In this document: positions 57,290 to 64,000 of the stretch, piece by piece | Numbering within the stretch: the stretch's first letter is position 1 | How the letters are laid out: each line of letters opens with the position of its first letter | DNA from: Gracilaria gracilis | Taxonomy: Eukaryota; Rhodophyta; Florideophyceae; Gracilariales; Gracilariaceae | Direction: 5' to 3' | Length of the DNA: 64,000 nucleotides | Assembly: GCA_030374805.1 (NCBI GenBank) | Contig: JARGSG010000006.1 | Span: forward strand, 620,001 to 684,000 | Made by a program: the position numbers and the translations under genes | Notes under the pieces: model-generated | The model's database searches: none | The model's input: the letters and a program-made list of their open reading frames with translations, nothing else | What the model was told of the DNA's origin: nothing

Positions 57290-60200
57290 TTCGCCCGGTC
57301 TTTGGCTAAAGACGTCCTCGTCGAAGCCTGAGTAGCCAAAAAGTTCTTGAGAGATTCGGCGCAATTGCGGAGAGCTGTACGCGGTAGCCAGGCTGCGTCC
57401 TCGGACGATTCGCCAACGAAGCGAACTAAGTAAAAGACACGTCGATTAAAGCGTTTGCGCGCAATAATCTCTTCGACTTCCTGTTCGATTGCACCGTCGT
57501 TGTCGATCACGATATCTAACGGGCCCTTGTTATCATCGTGAAACAAGCGGAGCTTCGCGACATGGAAGACGTTATGCGCGCGTCGCATGGTACATGGTAA
57601 CTCGATACGATAGGTTACTGGCCCAAGACGTTCTTGTATACGAAAGGGGCCGATAAAACGAGGTTGCCACTTCTTCGGAAGCGACGAGCGGCGTGTAAGT
57701 GAGAGATTATCAGCGCGGAGAAGGACAAGCATTCCTGGTTCAAAGGATACATCGCGGCGACTGCGGTCAGCATAAAACTTCTGATTGCAGCTGGCCTTCG
57801 CCAGGTGTTCGCGCGCCAGAGTGACCATCGCCTGTCGTCTGCCTAACGTAGTCGTCAGCTGACTGAGAACGATCGGAACATTGTCCAAGGGTACGAGTAA
57901 CTGGTGTGTGTGTGGATTGTAGCCAAGAGCGACTTCAAAGGGGGAAAGCCGAGTGCTGCTGTGACGCGAGGTGTTATATTCAAACTCGAGAGTAGGGAGC
58001 ATGGTGTCCCAATCCGAAGGTGCGGCCTGTATTAACGAGCGAAGCATAGCAGACAGAGTGCGGATTAGGTTCTCGGATTGGCCGTCCGTTTGGGGATGGT
58101 CGGCCGTCGATGTATTGCTTCGTACATTCAGAAGTTGAGTGAGAGTTTTCCAAAACCCTTGATGCTACCTTGGGGTCTCTGTCCGATACCAAGGTGTGGG
58201 GAACTCCGTGTTTGGCGAAGAGGTGATATTCGAAGAGAAATGCGGTGTCTTGAGCGCTGGCAGTCTTCTTCGTCGGGACAAATATGGACTGTTTGGAGAG
58301 TTTGTCCACAATTACTAGGATGGCATCGTACCCATTGCAAGTGGTGGGAAGTTCGGTGAGAAAATCGAAGGTGACGATCTCCCAGCAGCGATTGGGGATT
58401 GGTAACGGTTGCAGAAGTCCTTGCGGTGGTTTGCAGACTGGCTTGTTCGACTGGCAACTGCGGCACTGACGTACAAAGCGCAAAATGTAGCGGTACATTT
58501 GTGGCCAATAAACACTTCGAGCTGCGTTGAAGTATGTCTTGTCTGCGCCGACATGACCGATACCGTGGAAATAGCCTGTGAGCTCGTCACGGAGGATGCC
58601 TTCCGGGATGTACAGGCGAAGAGAACCAGTGCCTGCCCAGTATATTATTCCGTCGCAGACAGAGAAGTTTGTGGATATACGGCGTGACCTAGGAGAACTG
58701 TTGTTTTGCGTTGAAGGTCGCGGACAAGATGTCGCGAGCCAAGGGGTCGGGTGTGTAGAGTGCTCGAACGCGGGCATGCAGATCCGGAATACAGATGGTA
58801 AGCGAGCGGAGAATGGGAAGGTGGTCAGGGCGGCGGCTAAGCGCGTCGGGTACCACATTGCGCTTTCCAGGGAGGTGTTCAACCTCGAATGAATGTTCCT
58901 GGATCTCATCAAGCCAACGACATTGTCGGCCGGTGAGCTTTGACTTTTGATTGAAGATAGCGGATAGGGTCGTGGTCGGTCTGTAGAAGAAAACGACGTC
59001 CACGAAGGTACGGACCCCACACGCGGAGCGCGATCATCACGGCCAAGAGCTCTTGGTCCCCGGTGTCCCAATTGCTCTCTGACGGAGAAAGACGGTGTGA
59101 GAGGTAAGCAATAGGGTGTCCGTCTTGTGACAGAGTTGCACCAACTGCATGCTTGGATGCGTCGGTGGCCAGAACGAACGGCTTTGTAGGGTCTGGATGC
59201 GCAAGAACAGGTGCAGAAGTGAGGGCAGCCTTGATCGAATCAAACGCAGACTGTTGCGAGGGCGTCCACTCAAACGTATGAGAGCGGAGAAGGTCTGTGA
59301 GTGGCTGTAAGATCGCGGCATATCCCTTGACGAAGCGACGGTAGAAGTTGGCGAGGCCCACGAATTGCTGCACGTTCTTCAGATTCTTGGGCGTTGGCCA
59401 GTCGCGTACTGAAGAAACAAGACGCTCCTGCGTAGAGACTCCTTTGTCTGAGACAGTGAATCCTAGATACTCCACTTTGTTCGCTCCGAACGAGCACTTG
59501 CTTGGTCTAGCGTACAGCTTGTGCTCTCGCAAAGCGGAGAATAACTGACGGAGATGTTCTTTGTGCTCTTCCATGGAGCGGCTGTAGACAAGAATGTCGT
59601 CGAGGTAAAGCACTAGACATTGTCCCGTTGAGATGGCGTAGAGCGGAAGCGATGAGGCGCGAGAAAGCTGCTGGTGCGTTGCAGAGACCGAAGCACAGTA
59701 CCCGCCACTCGAACGAGCCATAGCGAGTCCTGATAGCGGTCTTGTGGCAGTCTTCTTCCTTGATGCGCATCTGGTGATAGGCCCCTACGAGGTCTATCTG
59801 AGAAAAAACGGTAGCTCCTGCAACTTGGTCCAGAGCCTCATCGATGTGAGGGAAGAGGCGTGGCGTCTGGAATGGTGATTCGATTCAGCGCACGGTAGTC
59901 ACAGACCATACGTAGTTCGCCGGACTTCTTCTTGACGAAGAAAACAGGTGCGCCAAAATGGTGAGGAGGAGGGCGCGAATGAGTCCTTTGCGAAGGAGCC
60001 CGTCTAGGGTGTTGCGGAGTACGTCTAGCTCTGCGGTAGAGAGCCTGATTACGGGTCGAACAGGAGGGGGTTCACCCGGACGGAGGTTGATCTCAAAGTC
60101 TTGTCCGCGCTGCGGAGGCAGCTCGTATGGTAGCTCTTCCTTGAAGACGTCCTCGAACTCGTCGACGATAGAGGCCAGCTCGGTGTGGCATTCGACGGAC

Positions 60201-60840
60201 GTGGAAGGGCGCAGACGTAACGCATAAAGTTCACAGCCGCGCTGCTTGACGAGGCGGCGCATGCGCTTGTAAGTGATCGTCGGTACCGTTGGTTTGTCAA
60301 CTCGCTTCGAAGAGGTAGAGTGGTTTCGTTGGCAGCACTTTCGCTTGAGAACCATTAGCGCGCTTAATGGTTAGGCTGTACGATGACCAATCGACGTGAG
60401 GTCGTACCTGTTGGAGCCATTGACGCCCGAACGGTGATGAGTGGAAGCCCGTTATCCGTGTCTTTCATATCGATGACATAGACTTTAACGGGGGCTTCCC
60501 CTGCCTGTAGAGCGATCGTAGCTGTCGCCTGGAAATGAATTGGGACAGTTGTTGAGTTGCCAAGTTCGGTGAGGTGGTATTCGGAAGGTTCCAGGGAGAG
60601 GTTGCACAAGTGTGCAGTGTTCAGCGAGACGAAGGCATGTGAAGCTCCGGGGTCCAGATGAAAGGCAACTGGAGATCCATTGAGCGTGCCAGAGTACATC
60701 ATCTCGCCGACGGGGTTGGCGTCGATAGCAGAAAGCTTTGGGAGCGATCGAGCGCCAAGCGGTGCCGCACCGGCGTGCGGCTCGACTAGTTTTTCGAGCG
60801 ATTCTTGTGACCGGAGGCTCCAGCCACGTTGAGTCGACAC
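57277..60840 (-). pseudogene. Gypsy-3C pol with many frameshifts
   Basis: Same domains as copy A. Relative to copy B it carries extra bases near 57842, 57903, 58157, 58718, 58946, 59624, 59846, 59957, 60330 and 60429, cutting the frame into about six pieces. Substitutions are very rare by comparison. Confidence 0.85.
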
Positions 60841-62072
60841 GGGTGGGAGGAATCACTCCAAGGTCCTTTTCCACACTTCATGCAACGATCGTGAGCGCGG
60901 TAGATGCGATTCTCCAGTGGGTTGCAGACATCGGCTGGTCCCCAACACTCTGAAGAAAGATCCTTGCCAATCAACGACGGTTCCGTAGACTTTCCAGATC
61001 CTGATTTCGACGAACGGTCTTTGTTCTTCGACGTCTTTGATTTCGATGATGTGGACGACGGTTGGGATCCTTCATTCCATTTCTCCGAGATGTGGACTGT
61101 GCGCACAAAGTTGTACACTTCGGCCATGTTCGGTGGTCTACCATCTGGGAAGCGGACGGAGAGCTTCTTTTTGAAAAGAACAGGGAGGCTGAGTTGGAAG
61201 AAGGTGAACGCTTCCGTGACTGGAGTGTTGCAGATATCTACGAGCTCGCGAAACTTTGTGATATGGCTCTCAAGGGAGCCATCGCTGTACTTCATACGGA
61301 TAAGCTGGACACGCGCAAGTGCAGTCTCGTTTGCAGGGACGAATTCGGACATCATTGCAGTCTGGAGTTGTTCGAGTGTATGAAAGTTCTCTCCTTCTCG
61401 CGTCGTGCGGGAGAACCAATGGTCCGCGTTATCACGTAGCAGGCATGACGCAATGTGTACTTCTTGTGCTGCTGTGATTGAAGGACAGAGGATGGTTACT
61501 TTGCGCACGTTGGAGACAAAAGAACGCACTTTGATCGATGTACGCTCGCTGTCACGGCCGTGGTAGGTCGAAAAGTTAGAGGACTTCAGAACCTGCAGGA
61601 GGGATGGTGTAGAAGGATTCGTTGGATGCGACGCTGTGACCGGCGGACCAGCTCTTGGAGTAAGAGACTGTGGTGATGGAACACTTTGCGGAGTTTCGAT
61701 GCGGTTCTGGAGAGCTTGCAATTGAGAAACTACCAAGGCCATGGTGTTCTGCTGTTCCTGAATCATTGACAGAAGAGCGGCAGGGGGAGGAGGAGATGTC
61801 GTGTGGTTAGAAGCAACGTTGATTGCAGCAGTGTTACCTGTATTGGCGGGGACAGGAGCTTCTGAATTCGAGTGGCTGATCTGCGCCAAGGGGAGAGCTG
61901 CTGGACTCATGTGAGAGAGCGACTGGGTTGCTGGCGGTGCCTCGGCAGGGACGGCTGAAACCTGTGGTGGTTCTGGCGGGAGAGACGCCGAACGACGGGA
62001 CGAAGCTGCTTGGGACGGCGGCGTGGGTGTGGGAACGCGGCGGCCAAGTTTCGACTGGCAGGCTAGCGGCAT
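60786..62072 (-). CDS. Gypsy-3C gag
   Basis: 428 residues, no difference seen from copy A gag. The same GAAAAAC, TAG and hairpin frameshift signal lies at its end (about 60764-60795). Free of the indels that mark the pol of this copy. Confidence 0.9.
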   Translation of the reverse strand: MPLACQSKLGRRVPTPTPPSQAASSRRSASLPPEPPQVSAVPAEAPPATQSLSHMSPAALPLAQISHSNSEAPVPANTGNTAAINVASNHTTSPPPPAALLSMIQEQQNTMALVVSQLQALQNRIETPQSVPSPQSLTPRAGPPVTASHPTNPSTPSLLQVLKSSNFSTYHGRDSERTSIKVRSFVSNVRKVTILCPSITAAQEVHIASCLLRDNADHWFSRTTREGENFHTLEQLQTAMMSEFVPANETALARVQLIRMKYSDGSLESHITKFRELVDICNTPVTEAFTFFQLSLPVLFKKKLSVRFPDGRPPNMAEVYNFVRTVHISEKWNEGSQPSSTSSKSKTSKNKDRSSKSGSGKSTEPSLIGKDLSSECWGPADVCNPLENRIYRAHDRCMKCGKGPWSDSSHPCRLNVAGASGHKNRSKN

Positions 62073-62139
62073 CTTGGGACACGCAGCAGTGAAAGGAAAG
62101 ATGTTGTGATGCGTTCCAGCGGTGAGAAACGAAAGTTGA

Positions 62140-62403
62140 TGCTACCAAATGTAACCAAATGTAATACAGAGGCGAGTGCACTGTATGATACGGGAAGATG
62201 ATGAGATGTTGGGTCGTGGCTGGCTGCTCTCCACGCAAGAGGAGCAGTCCAGGTCGTACCTCTTTATTTATACTGCGCCTCAAAGCAGGCTTGCAGTTGA
62301 AACAGAGAGCAACTGTGACCGAACCTAGCTTGAAGGTCACGCGCCGCTACAGAGGTCATGACTAAAGAAGACAGCAGCTTGTAGTACATACTACTTTGTC
62401 ACA
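62140..62403 (-). repeat. Shared LTR: 5' LTR of copy C and 3' LTR of copy D
   Basis: 264 bp, with the doubled TTACATTTGG as in copy A 5' LTR. Pol D joins it exactly as pol joins a 3' LTR elsewhere. Confidence 0.9.
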
Positions 62404-64000
62404 TTCGCCCGGTCTTTGGCTAAAGACGTCCTCGTCGAAGCCTGAGTAGCCAAAAAGTTCTTGAGAGATTCGGCGCAATTGCGGAGAGCTGTACGCGGTA
62501 GCCAGGCTGCGTCCTCGGACGATTCGCCAACGAAGCGAACTAAGTAAAAGACACGTCGATTAAAGCGTTTGCGCGCAATAATCTCTTCGACTTCCTGTTC
62601 GATTGCACCGTCGTTGTCGATCACGATATCTAACGGGCCCTTGTTATCATCGTGAAACAAGCGGAGCTTCGCGACATGGAAGACGTTATGCGCGCGTCGC
62701 ATGGTACATGGTAACTCGATACGATAGGTTACTGGCCCAAGACGTTCTTGTATACGAAAGGGGCCGATAAAACGAGGTTGCCACTTCTTCGGAAGCGACG
62801 AGCGGCGTGTAAGTGAGAGATTATCAGCGCGGAGAAGGACAAGCATTCCTCGGGTTCAAAGGATACATCGCGGCGACTGCGGTCAGCATAAAACTTCTGA
62901 TTGCAGCTGGCCTTCGCCAGGTGTTCGCGCGCCAGAGTGACCATCGCCTGTCGTCTGCTAACGTAGTCGTCAGCTGGACTGAGAACGATCGGAACATTGT
63001 CCAAGGGTACGAGTAACTGGTGTGTGTGGATTGTAGCCAAGAGCGACTTCAAAGGGGGAAAGCCGAGTGCTGCTGTGACGCGAGGTGTTATATTCAAACT
63101 CGAGAGTAGGGAGCATGGTGTCCCAATCCGAAGGTGCGGCCTGTATTAACGAGCGAAGCATAGCAGACAGAGTGCGGATTAGGTTCTCGGATGGGCCGTC
63201 CGTTTGGGGATGGTCGGCCGTCGATGTATTGCTTCGTACATTCAGAAGTTGAGTGAGAGTTTTCCAAAACCTTGATGCTACCTTGGGGTCTCTGTCCGAT
63301 ACCAAGGTGTGGGGAACTCCGTGTTTGGCGAAGAGGTGATATTCGAAGAGAAATGCGGTGTCTTGAGCGCTGGCAGTCTTCTTCGTCGGGACAAATATGG
63401 ACTGTTTGGAGAGTTTGTCCACAATTACTAGGATGGCATCGTACCCATTGCAAGTGGTGGGAAGTTCGGTGAGAAAATCGAAGGTGACGATCTCCCAGCA
63501 GCGATTGGGAGATTGGTAACGGTTGCAGAAGTCCTTGCGGTGGTTTGCAGACTGGCTTGTTCGACTGGCAACTGCGGCACTGACGTACAAAGCGCAAAAT
63601 GTAGCGGTACATTTGTGGCCAATAAAACACTTCGAGCTGCGTTGAAGTATGTCTTGTCTGCGCCGACATGACCGATACCCGTGGAAATAGCCTGTGAGCT
63701 CGTCACGGAGGATGCCTTCCGGGATGTACAGGCGAAGAGAACCAGTGCCTGCCCAGTATATTATTCCGTCCGCAGACAGAGAAGTTTGTGGATATACGGC
63801 GTGACCTAGGAGAACTGTTGTTTTGCGTTGAAGGTCCGGACAAGATGTCGCGAGCCAAGGGGTCGGATGTGTAGAGTGCTCGAACGCGGGCATGCAGATC
63901 CCGGAATACAGATGGTAAGCGAGCGGAGAATGGGAAGGTGGTCAGGGGCGGCGGCTAAGCGCGTCGGGTACCACATTGCGCTTTCCAGGGAGGTGTTCAA
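62391..64000 (-). pseudogene. Gypsy-3D pol, partial (runs off window)
   Basis: Integrase and chromodomain part of a further copy. One- or two-base insertions relative to copy B near 62850, 62975, 63507, 63625, 63679, 63769, 63900 and 63945 break the frame about every 150 bases. Confidence 0.85.

Larger units (their letters stand above)
57036..62403 (-). mobile_element. Gypsy-3 copy C, full length
   Basis: 3' LTR 57036-57289, pol, gag, 5' LTR 62140-62403: the only copy with both LTRs in the window. Its 3' LTR abuts truncated copy B and its 5' LTR doubles as the 3' LTR of copy D. Gag is identical in sequence to copy A gag. Pol has about ten small indels, nearly all insertions. Confidence 0.9.

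Overview
This is nuclear DNA of a eukaryote. It carries a complete canonical histone H3 gene, TATA boxes 75 to 110 bases upstream of several start codons, and four families of LTR retrotransposon. Every host gene that can be read is a single uninterrupted ORF, and host genes are separated by AT-rich spacers with no recognisable content. An intron-poor genome with H3 residue F41, secreted VWA proteins, short CK1-type kinases and a Ty1/copia element with a half-initiator-tRNA primer site fits a multicellular red alga best. That placement is an inference from style, not from a diagnostic gene.

Region 1 (1-13,438) is host DNA. It holds a 5'-truncated membrane protein, histone H3 with a plant-like promoter, two minus-strand CK1-like kinases in a 1.4-kb tandem duplication, a small C2H2 zinc-finger protein, a 127-residue protein with an avidin-like strand pattern behind a duplicated palindromic promoter element, one orphan ORF and one secreted orphan protein.

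Region 2 (13,439-37,985) is one nest of mobile elements. A decayed minus-strand Ty1/copia element, about 6.4 kb without its insertions, has been stretched to 24.5 kb by three independent insertions: a 1,047-bp element with terminal inverted repeats and paired palindromes in its 3' LTR (TSD CTAG), a 1,000-bp probable solo LTR at the RT/RNase H boundary (5-bp TSD), and a plus-strand Ty3/gypsy element (Gypsy-1, TSD AGTGA) between gag and protease. Gypsy-1 is itself split by a younger 10.1-kb minus-strand chromodomain gypsy (Gypsy-2).

Region 3 (37,986-48,411) is host DNA again: a possible 70-residue ORF, a secreted VWA-domain protein, a large Sel1/TPR-repeat protein, and a long spacer with a possible small inverted-repeat element.

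Region 4 (48,412-64,000) holds four copies of one chromodomain gypsy element (Gypsy-3). Copy A is on plus. Copies B, C and D are on minus, head to tail, sharing single LTRs; A and B face each other as a large inverted repeat. Copies C and D differ from A and B mainly by one- or two-base insertions, which looks more like uncorrected long-read sequence than biological decay. Gypsy-3 has a convincing -1 frameshift signal between gag and pol.

There is no operon-like organisation. The retroelements explain about 40 kb of the 64 kb.
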